Numbered from the stretch's first letter, positions 42,598 through 54,739 are shown. The stretch: 64,000 nt of DNA from Favolaschia claudopus (GCA_037176885.1 JAWWNJ010000014.1:2356001-2420000), one strand, 5' to 3'. The notes: generated from the sequence alone by a model not told the origin. A program made the numbers and translations.

Positions 42598-42806
42598 TGG
42601 GTCGCTCTGGGTCTCATTCCGACCCTCGGTGTCCTTTGCGTACGGTTTGGCCGCGCCTGCAGCCCACGCGGAGCGCCGGAGACGAAAGATCGCTCCCGGC
42701 CCCCGCCGCGTCGGCCAGGGCGGCCATTCCCCGCACAAACCCCAAAAACCCATCTCGCCTTCATCATCATCTCAAATCCGACGATTACGACGACCTACCT
42801 TGCTGC
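42598..42806 (+). repeat. B2 split direct repeat (non-coding element)
   Basis: 209 bp, same as B1, forming the 3' end of the element. It is separated from A2 by a 47-bp spacer. Confidence 0.92.
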
Positions 42807-44170
42807 AAACAGACACCTTACAAAGAAGGGAAAGTGGTAATACTTTTGCTTAACCCCGCCGAACATGCCTTGTAAGGCCTTACAAGCCTCATTAGGTCCT
42901 ATAAGGTCCATTATGTGTTATAAGGCCCTATATGTAGTATTTGGTACGTATTTAAACCTTGTAACCCTCCTTTTCCCCAACGGCCTTATTAGACCTTACA
43001 AGGCCTGCTCAGGCCCAACAACCCTTTTTTGATTTTTCCGACAATTGGAATCAACATTCACTCTCGCTCGGCAGCACTCTGCAATGGTAGGGCGCCCCCG
43101 AGCTATCCCTGCACCTCTGCTTCACGTTCTCACCCAACTTCTTGACGAAACACCGACGCTTTACCTGGACGAGATTGCCGATTACTTCAGTGTCATGCAT
43201 GGAGAGCTTCCGGCGATTTCGAGCCTTGCTCGGGCTATTGTAGACCTCGGATACAATCGGAAAATCCTCCGCCGTATTGCTGCCCAGCGCGATGATGTAC
43301 TACGCACAAACTGGATGCGTTGGGTGCTTGAAAACATCACCGCAAACCAGATGGTCTTTACAGACGAATCCAGCAAGGATGGCAGAACGTTAGCACGACG
43401 TTATGGTTATGCACCGAGTGGTGTACGTCCCGAAGAGTTCTTTAATCATGATCGCGGGCAGCGATGGAGCATTCTTCCAGCCCTCACACTCGAGGACTAC
43501 CTTACTGTTCGGTTTGTCGAGGGCTCTGTTGACGGCGAAGAGTTCTTTGATTTTATTTTGAACGAGCTTGTACGTCTTCTTTTATGGGCCGTGACGTTTT
43601 CTTTCAGCTTCCCAAAATGAACCCTTACCCGGGCGATCACAGTGTGCTTATAATGGACAACTGCCGCATCCATAAGAGTGAGGCAGTACAGAAGGCCTGT
43701 GATGATAGCGGTAAATTGTGTGCTGGCTGAGGTACTTAACCGATCTGAATGGTATTTAGGTATTCTATTGATCTTTCTGCCGCCCTACTCTCCCGATTTC
43801 AACCCTATCGAGGAGAGCTTTAGCTGTTGTACGCCTTCACAATCACCCCCTCATTTTTAATATTGAAAGTCGTTCAGTGAAAGCTTGGTTACGACGCCAT
43901 TGGCGCGAGTTCGAATGGACTGATGACCCCGAGACTGTGCTCTTGAGAGCGTGCATCGAGGCAGTGTTAGCAGACAATGCTCCTGGGTGGTTTCGTCACT
44001 CGGGTTATATACAGTAGCTCTTGTATTCCCATAGCTTGGCTCCTACTATACTGATATTGCAATTAGTTGTAATTAAAAGAGTGAATCATAAGTAAATAAA
44101 GTGTACGGAGGATAAACGAGTGGTCGAAAACAAGCCGAGATAAAGGTCAGGAAGGGGAGCCAATGAAAGT

Positions 44171-45309
44171 CTACATGGCTGGTGGACCACCAGCACCGGG
44201 AGCATCCATGTCGGGATAGGGTGTATTGGAGAACGGGGACGCCGGGAAGGATGACGAAGATGGTGCACTTGCATTCTGAATATTCATGAACGGCATCATC
44301 TGTCCCGCGCCATTGTGTGGGTTTGCGAAGGGAGTCATGGGTGCACTCGCATTCTGCGGGTTTGCAAATGGAGCCGTCTGCGGGAACCCGCCAAAGGCTC
44401 CCGGGAATGGAGAGCGTTGTGCGCCCATGACTGACATGAATGTCTGCATCATGAACTGCTGTTGCTTTTGCGCGGCTTGGGCGCTCTGCTGCTGCTGCAG
44501 CAGCATCTGCATGAGAAGATCCTTGTGGGGGGTCGAGGGCGCAACAGAGGTCGAAGGGCCAGCAGCAGGTTGAGTCGGCTGGTGAAAATCGCGTGACTTG
44601 TCCGGGCGGAATGCAGATTTGCCGATTGGCAGCGTACCCCACTGGTTGCCTTCGTGCAGGACGGAAAACACAAGCGTGTCCTGCTGGTTCTTGCCGAGGA
44701 TGAAGTGCCGCCCGGAAGAATCGTCACGCGCGCATGCCTCGGTGTGTCTTGGGTCGCCGCAGTGAAACTTTCCCCCAGGATTATAGAGCTGGAACATGTG
44801 GATGCGTAGCGGCTCAAGCTTTTCGTCGAGGGTTTTCTGTATCTATTGTCAGGACTGAACAGATTCAAATAGAAAGCAAAGCTACCTTGCCATGAATGAT
44901 CTTGGAAAGATCATTGATAGGCTCGAGGTGCATGCCGAGGATGCTATCATCATCCACAGACTGCAGAGATATTAATGTAAATTGGGCACAATTGAGAGCA
45001 ACCCACATATTGCACTTTTTTCACAGCCGGACGCGCCAGATGGAGCTCAAAGTGGACCATCTCACCGGCCTTCGCCGCAATGTTGACACTCTTGATGTGT
45101 GTACGAAAGTGGTTCAGTCCGTTGTCGTCTTTGAGCGGTAGAGCAGAGCCAACTGTGCGCCCATTCTTGAAAAGTTTGTACATAAAACTTGCGACATCGA
45201 CAGCTTCGACAGGTGCGGCGATGGTGGTAGCAACAAGAAGACGAAGTCCCTCAATGTCCGAGGGATCCAGAGTGGTGACAGTGGTGGGTCCGATCGGTTT
45301 CCCATGATG
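44171..45309 (-). CDS. Unknown multi-exon gene fused to CDC48 relic
   Basis: Reads HHGKPIGPTTVTTLDPSDIE and FMYKLFKNGRTVGSALPLKD, directly continuing the CDC48-like MWFGES at 45310. A GTGGGT...CTGCAG intron joins KKVQY to SVDDDSILGMHLEPINDLSK. A GTAGCT...GATACAG intron then leads to KTLDEKLEPLRIHMFQLYNP and a Cys/His patch (FHCGDPRHTEACARDDSSGR). The C-terminus is Gln-rich (MLLQQQQSAQAAQKQQQ) and then Pro/Asn/Met repeats (FANPQNASAPMTPFANPHN). No family is recognised. The fusion could be a chimeric gene or simply two sequences abutted by rearrangement, in which case its true 5' end is lost. Confidence 0.5.
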
Positions 45310-46690
<1,381 letters not shown>

Positions 46691-47786
46691 ACTCGCGGGC
46701 GGTGGCGGTGGTAGTGGCGGGAGGAGGGGCACGGAGAGAGGTGATGGGGAGGTGGATGTGGGAGAGCCAGAGTGAGGTGTCCGCTACGATCGGGAGGAGA
46801 CGTCGTGCATCCCCCACCTCAATCCGTGCCCTCTTCGCGTTCGGTGTCCACGGAAGTGCTCTTTGGCGTCGATAGACGGAGGGCGCGCAACAAGAGATGG
46901 AGTGTGATGCTGGCACTGGCCTGGGTGCGAGCGCGGCGGCGGCAGGGAGGCGGATATGCGTCGTGCACGCATCTGCGTGCTGTCCGATCTTCGCGCTTGG
47001 TGTCCACGGGGATATTCGTCAAGCGAGATGCGCGCTCGTCGCAGTAATCATGACTTTGATCAAGATATGCCAGCAGATAATTTTCTAGCGTGTTTCTGGC
47101 ACTAATTTCGGCAATACTTGCAAGTCATCGGCGAAACACCAGAAACTTCTTGAGCTCTTTTTTGGTTTGTTTTGAGGCTATTCTATGCCCAACTCAACAC
47201 CTTCAGGCCTCTGGATCAACAAGACTTGCACATCTTTGTTTTTTCGACGGGAATTTGGACCGCGGCAGATCCAAATGCTCAATTCCTCCGATTGTCTGCT
47301 AGCTCATCAAACTCAAAGCCGTCCCTGGTGCCATATCTCCCTTGTAGACTCAAGACATTGCTTTAAGCCTCTTTCTTTAACCTAGAGAGGACTGCTTCTC
47401 TCTATAATTCAACTGGAAGCTCTGTTCGAAATGTGTTAAATTGTCTTATGGCTGTTTTAGTGTTTCAAACTCTGTTGTTCAATATTCTTGACTTGGGTTG
47501 CTTTCTAGACAGTCAAGAATGATCTCTATATATGAGGACTCATCCTGCCTGGACATCCCTGATCTGCTGTAACCAGCAATTATTTGCCAGTCTCTCTCCT
47601 TTGTATTCACCATGAATGGGTGAGTCTGAAATCAAGTATGTGCAACACTTCATTCTACACAGGAAGCCTCAAGTCAGGCATTTGGCTTGCTATATATTTA
47701 TCTCTACTGTGGAACTCAATATTATTCCGTAACTCTCGCCGCCGCCTCAACCTGAGTTCAACTTGGTTATTTTCATGTACAATACT
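46691..47786. other. Gene-free interval
   Basis: 46700-46916 retains faint N-domain-like sequence (ARRLLPIVADTSLW) upstream of the CDC48 relic. 46920-47786 shows no supported gene or repeat structure. Confidence 0.4.
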
Positions 47787-47934
47787 TCCAGCTATTTTGG
47801 AAACGATAGACAGTCTCGATTTTCGAGCTGAGTTCGGCAGTTCCCGGCATACCCGTCATATAATTATTTTTAGCTACAGCTCAGCTCCATCATGACGACG
47901 AGCGTTGCCCGCCAATACTCTCCTCACTCTCACC

Positions 47935-49117
47935 ATGATACGACGAGGAAACCGCCGCCACATACCTAAGGAGCAGAAACAGCTCATCACCACAATGTCG
48001 GCCCATATGTCTGTCCCAGACATTGCTGCAGCTACCAACATCAGCGAGCGAACCATTTACCGCATCATCCGAACGTGGCGGACCACTGGGGACCACGTCC
48101 AAATTCCTCTGCAGTTCGGACGACCCCGCATTCTCACATCTTTTGATGTCGCGGTCTGTGATCTTCTCAATACTCTTCGTATTTGACCCTTTGAGAAGTA
48201 TCTTGAGGGTCTTGTTGCGAGAACCCCCGACATCTATCTTTTCGAGCTACAGGAATGTTTGTACGAAGCCACGGGACTCGACGTCGCCAAAACCACCATA
48301 CGTGACGCCCTTTTGCGAATGGGTTATGTTCGGGTTCATGTAAGTAAAATTGCTGGGAGTTTCGTGCCGCTGACATGAGTATATCCCTAGATATCTCGAA
48401 CTGCACTCGAAGCCGAGGAAAACAAACGGCTTGGTTTCCAATGTGAAGTTGGACAACACCCACCCCGAAGACTGGTCTTCCTAGACGAAGCAGCTTGCAA
48501 TCGACACACAACGCGGCGGCAGATGGCATGGGCCCCTATTGGAATGCGAGCGCGGCGGCATGATTTTTTTGTCCGAGGCATCCGGTATGTGTTTATGCTC
48601 TTGCCAGTACTTCGTACCTGCTGATATGTATAGTTATTCTGTGCTTCCGGCAATTTGCCTCGATGGCATACTTCACTTTGATGTGTTGACTCGATCCTGG
48701 ACCGCCGTAGAGTTCCGCAACTATCTCGATGTTCTCCTTGACCGCATGAATCCCTTTCCACAGGACAACTCTGTTCTCGTCATGGACAACGCAAGTGTTC
48801 ATCATTTTGATGGGATTCGTGAGATGGTCGAGGGACGGTGCGTAGGATATATCCTCTTGATTGCCAACCAACTGAATTTGATCTACAGCGGGCGTCGACT
48901 CATTTATTTGTCACCATACTCTCCCGACTTCAATCCATGCGAAGAAGGGTTTTCATGCATGAAATATTGGATCCGCCGCAACCGGGACGATGTTCTCAGC
49001 TCAATGGAAGGGCGTGATGGTTGCGACCCCATCGCAACTCTGTGGGAAGCTGCTCATGAGACGATGACCCCAGAGAACATCGAAGGGTGGTTCAGGGATT
49101 GCGGATATGTTGTATAG
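47935..49117 (+). CDS. Tc1-type DDE transposase, copy 2
   Basis: ATG at 47935 (MIRRGNRRHIPKEQKQ). Proposed introns are 48154-48198 (removes the frame stop after LLNTLRI), 48340-48390, 48585-48633 and an in-frame 48838-48888, all GT-AG. The spliced protein has HTH (MSVPDIAAATNISERT), GLVARTPDIYLFELQECLYE and TTIRDALLRMGYVRVH, then the catalytic triad LVFLDEAACNRH, SVLVMDNASVHH and YSPDFNPCEEGF, ending WFRDCGYVV. No disabling change was seen, so this copy is the best candidate for an active transposase in the window. The stop is 150 bp from the stop of the convergent accessory gene. Confidence 0.9.
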
Positions 49118-49269
49118 GTTGTTGTACCGGTAGTTGTGTCAATACACGAGTAGGACGGCAAGAAATTATATGAACAAGTAGTACGACTATACAAATATAC
49201 AGAAAACTAGTAGAGATACAGTATCTACAGGTTATAGAGGCGGCGATAACATACACAGCGTGAAATAAA

Positions 49270-50749
49270 TTAGTTCTCCTTGTCGCTTTCGTTCTCCACA
49301 ACCCTAGCCCGCTTCTTCCCCTTGCGTTTCTTCGCGGCGGCGACCATCTTACTTGCCTTGCGCACGAAGTTACCCACGGCACCGGCTGCCATCCCAACGT
49401 CGGTTTTGTAGAACTTGGTATCGAAGTCGGCAATGCTGTTGGCATAGACAATGCCTTGTTCCCCCAGGCTCTCAGCATATTGGAAGTATTTGAGAGCGGG
49501 GTACTTTTCATCGAGAGCGCGCAGCACTTCGGAGACAAGGAGGAGGTCCTCGTCTTCATCAGATTCATCTGATGACTCGTCCTCACGTCGACGTTTGACG
49601 CTATTGGCATCGCGAAGGACAGTATCGGCGGACTCGGAGTTGCCAAGATGGACGTGGATGGGGGGCATGGTAGTTTGTCCGCGGTTACGACTACGCTCCT
49701 CGCGAGCACGGCCACGCTCTGCAAGCTCGTCAAGCTTGAGGATTTTGGGAGGATGTTCTAGATCCGCGGTGCCATCATGCTGAAGACGAAAGTCAGCAAT
49801 GCAAAAGAGAAGCAGAGATTGCATGTCACGCACCATGTAGCGAGCCCACAGATTAATAACATCTATTCCAATCTCGACGTGCTTGCCTGGGTACTTAGAT
49901 TTCGGGCCCATCACGTAGCACCACCGATTTTTGCCAGGATGTTCCGCGCACTTGAGATGGTTTTGAATCTGCTGTAGCTCGGTGGCGGTAACAGCGGTCT
50001 CGGGGGGTTTTTCGGCCTGTTTTGTCGTCTTTCCATCAGGCTGCACCTCCTGAAAAGAGTCAAAAGACAGTGTGCTCAACACCGAAGAACCCATAGATAA
50101 CGGATGACTTACCAGGTTAACCACTTCCATTATCACCTCTTTCTGACGACGTGTGCTCCTCTGGAGCTTGAGAAGCTGCTGGAAGGCGTCGCGAACATCG
50201 TCCTCGGATGACAGACGGTGATATGGATCCTTGCGACGCTCCTGAGACTCTTTCCATCCCAACGTCGCAGATGTGGGGTCGACATTCATCTGAGCTGTGA
50301 TGCGGGATAGAAAGTCGCCGGCAGGAATGTCAGAGGGGAGGACGAGGGTTGTGGTAACCGTGGCGCGCTTCTTTCCGTTTCCTGGCTCGCCATAGATAGG
50401 GACTTTGACTGTGATGAAGGTACCGCGGTCTGGAAGTTTATTAGTAGCCTGCAGAATGCGCAAATGGCTGTAACACACCTGCAGTTTGACTGGGAGCTGT
50501 AGTGGATGGCAACTGAGATTGGCGAGCTTCGACAATGTGAGGAGGGAACGGAGGAAGCTGGTATTGATGATAAGACGGATCTTCATCGCTAGGATCATCG
50601 TCGTCGCCCCCAGGCTGCTCGTAGTCGCGGGTGTGGTCAAACATGCCATTGTCGAGAGAGGCCTGTAATTGGGCCACTGCGAGCTGTCGTCCAGTGAGAG
50701 CGGGGGGAGGGCCGACGCCAAGAAGATATGGTGCAATAGTGTTTTGCAT
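49270..50749 (-). CDS. Accessory protein of Tc1-like element, copy 2 (intact)
   Basis: Start ATG at 50749 (MQNTIAPYLLGVGPPPALTG), with three introns at positions matching copy 1 (GTGTGT...TTCCAG, GTAAGT...TTTCAG, GTGCGT...CTTCAG). The protein runs through FITVKVPIYGEPGNGKKRAT, TLGWKESQERRKDPYHRLSS, CAEHPGKNRWCYVMGPKSKY and ADTVLRDANSVKRRREDESS to a full Lys/Arg tail (VAAAKKRKGKKRARVVENES) that copy 1 has lost by frameshift. The basic tail and acidic patches suggest a nuclear, possibly nucleic-acid- or chromatin-associated protein; the Cys/His stretch could bind a metal. No enzyme motif was recognised. Retention of the frame in a mobile element hints at a role in transposition or persistence, which is inference. 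Confidence 0.82.
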
Positions 50750-51515
50750 GGTGTCAAAACCGGTCGAAAAGTAGAATAGTTGGGCGCCTTGGACTCGTTG
50801 AGCGAGGATATATAGCGCAGCATATGCTCCACACGATCGTCAGCCTGCTCGTCATGACTGTAAGTCTCCAGTGACGGTGTAACTGTACTAGGTGGTCGTT
50901 GTTGAGGAGGTATTAGCAGAAAAGGTTATTCTAAATTTGGCACGACATAGTTACGACCTCTCGGCCCGAACTCAGCTAAAAAATCGAGACTGTCTATCGT
51001 TTCCAAAATAGCTGTCAGTGTCCCAGAATCAAGCAAATGAGCTCAGAATTATAGTCTGAGATGCTTTAGTATATGTAGTTATATAGCAGTTTTGCTCGAG
51101 AAAACTGCCTGTTTGAACGAAGAATTGGAAAGATGTTCGAAATTTGGTTCAACTTCGGGGTTTCGGCCTTTTCGGCCATGTCGGTTCTAGGCGAGGCAAG
51201 GATCAAACGGAAGCGATCGGATCTGCCAATCAGCTCGGGTGCAGTCCTATGTCAGGCATCCACGGACATGGTTAATGAGAGGAATGGAACGATATTTGTC
51301 TTCCCTTCATTCCTATTGGCCAAAGGCCCCTCAATGCCGTCAACCGCCCCACTATGTCGTCAGGATCTGTTGAGATGTTGAGTTCTTGCCCACCGCTCCA
51401 CCAGACTCCACCCATGAGCTCCTTGCATTCTAACTACGACACCATTCACGTAGACTCGAACCAATCGTTATTTTCCAAACTTGATGAGGGACGATCAATG
51501 GGGCGGTCAAATAAC

Positions 51516-52007
51516 GACTGGAAGATAATCACCGGTGACATATAGACACGGAGATTCCCGAGAATTGATCTCGGGACTTCGTCAAATTTTCGAGAGTCGC
51601 TTGTAAAAGTTTTTAAAACGGTGAATATAGTTATATGGACGGGTAGCTACTCAAATTCTAAGACTCCTGACGTGCTTCGAATCTCTTTAACTGAAGCAAC
51701 GAGTTCTCTATATACGATTTTGTGTGAGCCGAAAGGGACCGAAAGTGAGCCAAGTAAAGCCGAAATGCTCACATGCTTTGATTTCCCGAATCGGCCAAGA
51801 GAGAAACCTGAATAGCGTGGCATAGAATTCAGTTAAAAAAATTCGAAGCACGTCAGGAGTCTTAGAATTTGAGTAGCTACCCGTCCATATAACTATATTT
51901 ACCGTTTTAAAAACTTTTACAAGCGACTGTCGAAAATTTGACCAAGTCCCGAGATCAATTCTCGGGAATCTCCGTGTCTATATGTCACCGGTGATTATCT
52001 TCCAGTC
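51516..52007. mobile_element. Foldback element with 167-bp arms
   Basis: 51516-51682 and 51841-52007 are near-perfect inverted repeats (start GACTGGAAGATAATCACCGG), with 158 bp between them. No internal gene and no obvious target duplication was found. The transcript would form a long hairpin, a potential small-RNA source. Confidence 0.85.
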
Positions 52008-53427
52008 CCTCCGGTGTGATTCATCAAACGACTGTCTTTGAAGTATCTACCCTTGGGACTGGCTCGAGTCTACCATTCACGCTCACAACACCGTCCATGA
52101 CTCGATCTGAACTTTCTTGCTCGAAACAAAAGAGGAATCTCGAGTCCGACGCAAATGTCAACAGGAATTCGGCTCAGGTTTCAAACTCAAATGAAGCGCA
52201 GCTTCAGCAATTTGACCATTTCAAAAAAACAACCTCGATCTGAATTCCAGCGTCGTTCAGCTGGCCAAAGAAAGAGAAGGGAGAGGGAAGCAAAGGAGAA
52301 CTCAACCAAAGGTGATGGCCTTCTGTCTCCTTGACAAACACGAACCCGTAGAGTATGTCCAGCCCCACGTCGTTCTGTCGCTCACGTGAACTCGCCGCCA
52401 AAATTGAGGATTTGTTGGATACAGTACAAGCTTAAGCACCCCGCCTTCGGCAGGGCCGGCTCGCTGCGCTCGCGTCGCTACCTACGGGGGGTACACAGCT
52501 TGTCGGGGCTCCGCCCCAAACCCCGCCTGGATTTTTTTTGCTGGATTCCTTGCCCGCGGCGCCGCACTGCCGCTCGCACCAAGGGGTATTCAATCATAAA
52601 ATTTTCTATACAACGTCGGAAAAGTGATTTAAGACCCTTCTGACCCCTCCCTGGCTACGTAATGCTGATGTAAGCCTGCCTAATACAGTAATTTATTGAC
52701 AGTTTTCTCACGATCCGAGGATACTTTTGCTCGAAAGTGCCTGGTTTGGGAATATTTTGCCGCAAAAAAACCATAGCAAAATCATCCCTTGGTTTCTTGC
52801 GTCTTTCTGGCAGAAGATTTCCTGCATCTGGCTTGGGTCGGGGAACTCGGCGGACGGTTAGTATTATGTAATATATTACATTTTCTTCCTCTTTTTAAAT
52901 TTTTCCTTGACCCTCCCAAACGTGTTTTTGAAGCATTCTGCAACTTTGTCCAAAAAGTGAAATAAGAGGTCCGGGACCCACCCTCCCTGCCAAGGCGGTG
53001 TCAACTGATGGCCGCAAGTTGGACAATTTTCGCGTATAGATTGGGTCCCCAAACCAGTATATAACCTGTATGCGAGCGCATGTGAGCACCTGAGGACACC
53101 GATTATGCATGAAAATCAGTATTTCGACTGGATTCTGTGTGTCTAGGCTGAAAATGCCTCCGTCCATCAGCAGTCGGCATGGTTGAAATCACTCCCACGG
53201 ACGCTTCACTGACATACCCCCCAACAGATCCTAGACTAAACAATATCGACCTTTGAAGTCAGACTTACCCGGCGAGTAAACACCTTCATCGCATTTTGTA
53301 AAACCGACGGCTAGAAGTACTATCTGTGGGTTGGATTCAGGATAAGTAGTACCAGATTTCTTGAACCTCACCTTGAGTTCCAGCGAAGCCCAAGTTCAGA
53401 TCCATATCACTCGGAACCTCGGGGCAT
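52008..53427. other. Gene-free interval with GC-rich repeat patch
   Basis: 52440-52580 contains palindromic GC-rich words (GCCTTCGGCAGGGCCGGCTC, GGGGCTCCGCCCC) and a GGCGCCGCACTGCCGCTCG word shared with 14450. No gene is supported. Confidence 0.4.
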
Positions 53428-53554
53428 GGAAAAATCGGTCATTCCGAGGGCTTTTTAGATGCCGAAAACGCGTTTTCCCGGCCGAGGGCTTTCCCCGTCA
53501 AGATGGATTGTTGGCGTGGGAATTCGACCGATTTCCCATCACCCTCGGAATGGA
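53428..53554 (+). repeat. 127-bp repeat, copy a
   Basis: Identical by eye to 54613-54739 in the same orientation. Each copy has its own inverted ends (TCATTCCGAGGG ... CCCTCGGAATGGA), suggesting a tiny MITE inserted twice or a short tandem duplication. Confidence 0.88.
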
Positions 53555-53764
53555 TACGATGATACGATAGTTACGACCAACTACGCTATACAAATAGCTC
53601 AGGTAAATACCTCGTTGGTTCGGCTTAGCGCATATACATTGCAGAGAGAAACAGTAAAATAAAGGGAAAATACCAGGGGAACCACGGGAGATTGTGTTCA
53701 TGAGAACATATCAAGCCTGGTCCGCTGAAAAGAAGAAAACCACTGTCAAGGGAAAACACACAGG

Positions 53765-54442
53765 TCATCTCATGTCCTTCTTCCGATTGAACATCCCTCT
53801 GAGTTTTGGCAGCCCAAGGTCTCCACCCTGTGCCGGACGGGAATCGGGAGGGGGAAGCGGGTCGGCATCCGATGCCCAGGGAACACTTGGGCCGGAATGA
53901 AATTGTTGGGGACCGGGATGTGGACTGGGGGAAGACGATTCCGAGCCCTGAACAAAGCTGGAGTTCGGGAAGGATGGCGGAGGAAGTGGGACGGTAGGGG
54001 CAGGTGCAACGGGCGGCAAATCGCCTGTCCTAGTAGGCCTTGGCGTTTGATCGTTGCCAATGACGTCAGACTTGGCGACCGGATCCACCGTCTGCGTCGC
54101 CATCGAGGGTGGGCGGTCCTGCTGAGGCTGCTGAAACGACGGTAGCGTTGCAGCTATCATCTCGTTGAAGGAACGCAAGAGCTGGGAAACGATTTTGGTT
54201 TCTTCGACCATGAGAGCCGACATGCCATGAACATAGAGCCTCAGCGAGTGCATCTCATGCCACAGCTGTCGCTCGCAAGTGAAGCCGGAAGCGGGGAGCG
54301 AGTGAGAAGCGGATGTACGTCGTTTGCGAGCGAGCCGGAATCTCGCGCAAGCTGCTTTATCTCTAGGGTTGGGAAAGCGACCTGGGGAACGATGCTCTGT
54401 TCCATGAGAGGGATATCGTGGGGGAGATGATGTCGAGTCCAT
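53765..54442 (-). CDS. Hypothetical protein between two 127-bp repeats
   Basis: A 225-residue frame, MDSTSSPPRYPSHGTEHRSP, with a basic region (RFRLARKRRTSASH), a helical segment (CERQLWHEMHSLRLYVHGMS, then SQLLRSFNEMIAATL) and a Pro/Ser-rich C-terminus ending MFNRKKDMR. No family is recognised. It may be an uncharacterised agaricomycete ORF; chance is possible but the amphipathic segment argues for coding. Confidence 0.4.
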   Translation of the reverse strand: MDSTSSPPRYPSHGTEHRSPGRFPNPRDKAACARFRLARKRRTSASHSLPASGFTCERQLWHEMHSLRLYVHGMSALMVEETKIVSQLLRSFNEMIAATLPSFQQPQQDRPPSMATQTVDPVAKSDVIGNDQTPRPTRTGDLPPVAPAPTVPLPPPSFPNSSFVQGSESSSPSPHPGPQQFHSGPSVPWASDADPLPPPDSRPAQGGDLGLPKLRGMFNRKKDMR

Positions 54443-54612
54443 GTTTGTAGCGGTGTAGGGAAACAGTGAAGGCTGAAATGTGGAAGGAGGTGGCGTTGTT
54501 CTGCACCGATGGGTTGCCGATGCGTATTCTCACCACAGAGATTCCTCACCAAAAAGCGGTGGTGGTGGTGGTAGGAGTGGTAGGGGACACCTGCGACCTA
54601 AGTTCCCGCTAC

Positions 54613-54739
54613 GGAAAAATCGGTCATTCCGAGGGCTTTTTAGATGCCGAAAACGCGTTTTCCCGGCCGAGGGCTTTCCCCGTCAAGATGGATTGTTGGC
54701 GTGGGAATTCGACCGATTTCCCATCACCCTCGGAATGGA
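54613..54739 (+). repeat. 127-bp repeat, copy b
   Basis: Second copy of the 53428-53554 repeat; both share GGAAAAATCGGTCATTCCGA at the left edge. Confidence 0.88.

Larger units (their letters stand above)
36724..42806 (+). mobile_element. Large non-coding YR-retroelement-like element (A1 ... B1-A2-B2)
   Basis: A 196-bp repeat A1 (36724-36919) recurs exactly placed as A2 (42355-42550). A 209-bp repeat B1 (42149-42357) recurs as B2 (42598-42806). The order is A1, interior, B1, A2, B2, with B1 and A2 sharing a TGC core, the exact plan of split direct repeats in DIRS/Ngaro YR retroelements. The 5.2-kb interior lacks RT, RNase H, gag or recombinase motifs in any frame. It consists of tandem repeats (37695-38698) and a long C/T-rich plus strand (about 38700-42150). 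The element is therefore probably non-autonomous and mobilised in trans; TOC1 of Chlamydomonas has a comparable plan. The A and B sequences differ from those of YR retroelement 2, so its helper is another family. Confidence 0.8.
36150..43043. mobile_element. TIR element (TGTCGGAAAAAT ends) that hosts a larger element
   Basis: The left end TGTCGGAAAAATTGAAAAAG and the right end ...TTTGATTTTTCCGACA are inverted. Both subterminal zones are rich in AAGGCCTTATAAGGC-type palindromic words. Its own sequence is only about 811 bp (36150-36723 plus 42807-43043), with no gene; the rest is the nested 36724-42806 element. A clear target duplication was not resolved. A related end lies at 58007-58112. Confidence 0.7.
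36015..44017 (+). pseudogene. Tc1-type transposase 3, interrupted by a 6.9-kb nest
   Basis: Exon 1 at 36015-36149 gives MVYKPHSSEVKFLALAALER and TIETLYGVDRRSIFRWKAQV, an HTH. Coding sense resumes at 43044 with LESTFTLARQHSAMVGRPRA, LYLDEIADYFSVMHG, then the triad: QMVFTDESSKDGRT (D), VLIMDNCRIHKSEAV (D) and LPPYSPDFNPIEESFS (E). Three GT-AG introns fit: about 43570-43607, 43711-43760 and 43814-43879, the last joining ESFS to KAWLRRHWREFEWTD. The end is WFRHSGYIQ at 44017. Without the insert this would be a full Tc1/DDE_3-type transposase with few other defects, so the nest is the main lesion. The junction falls at or beside CAGGTG, possibly an exon boundary. The sequence clearly differs from the copies at 9839 and 47935. 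Confidence 0.78.
47789..51014. mobile_element. Tc1-like transposon with accessory gene, copy 2
   Basis: Same termini as copy 1 (CAGCTATTTTGGAAACGATA at both ends, inverted). Transposase (plus) and accessory gene (minus) are convergent inside. At 3,226 bp it lacks the pogo-remnant segment of copy 1: near its right end GGTCGTAACTA is followed almost directly by GCCAAATTTAGAA, which in copy 1 are 1.2 kb apart. The flanking dinucleotides are TC on both sides (47787-47788, 51015-51016) rather than TA. Confidence 0.88.

Noticed and set aside
52440..52580. Bacterial-type terminator or rDNA-like GC hairpins
   Set aside because: Short GC palindromes here recur elsewhere in the window as dispersed repeats; there is no rRNA sequence and no gene end nearby.
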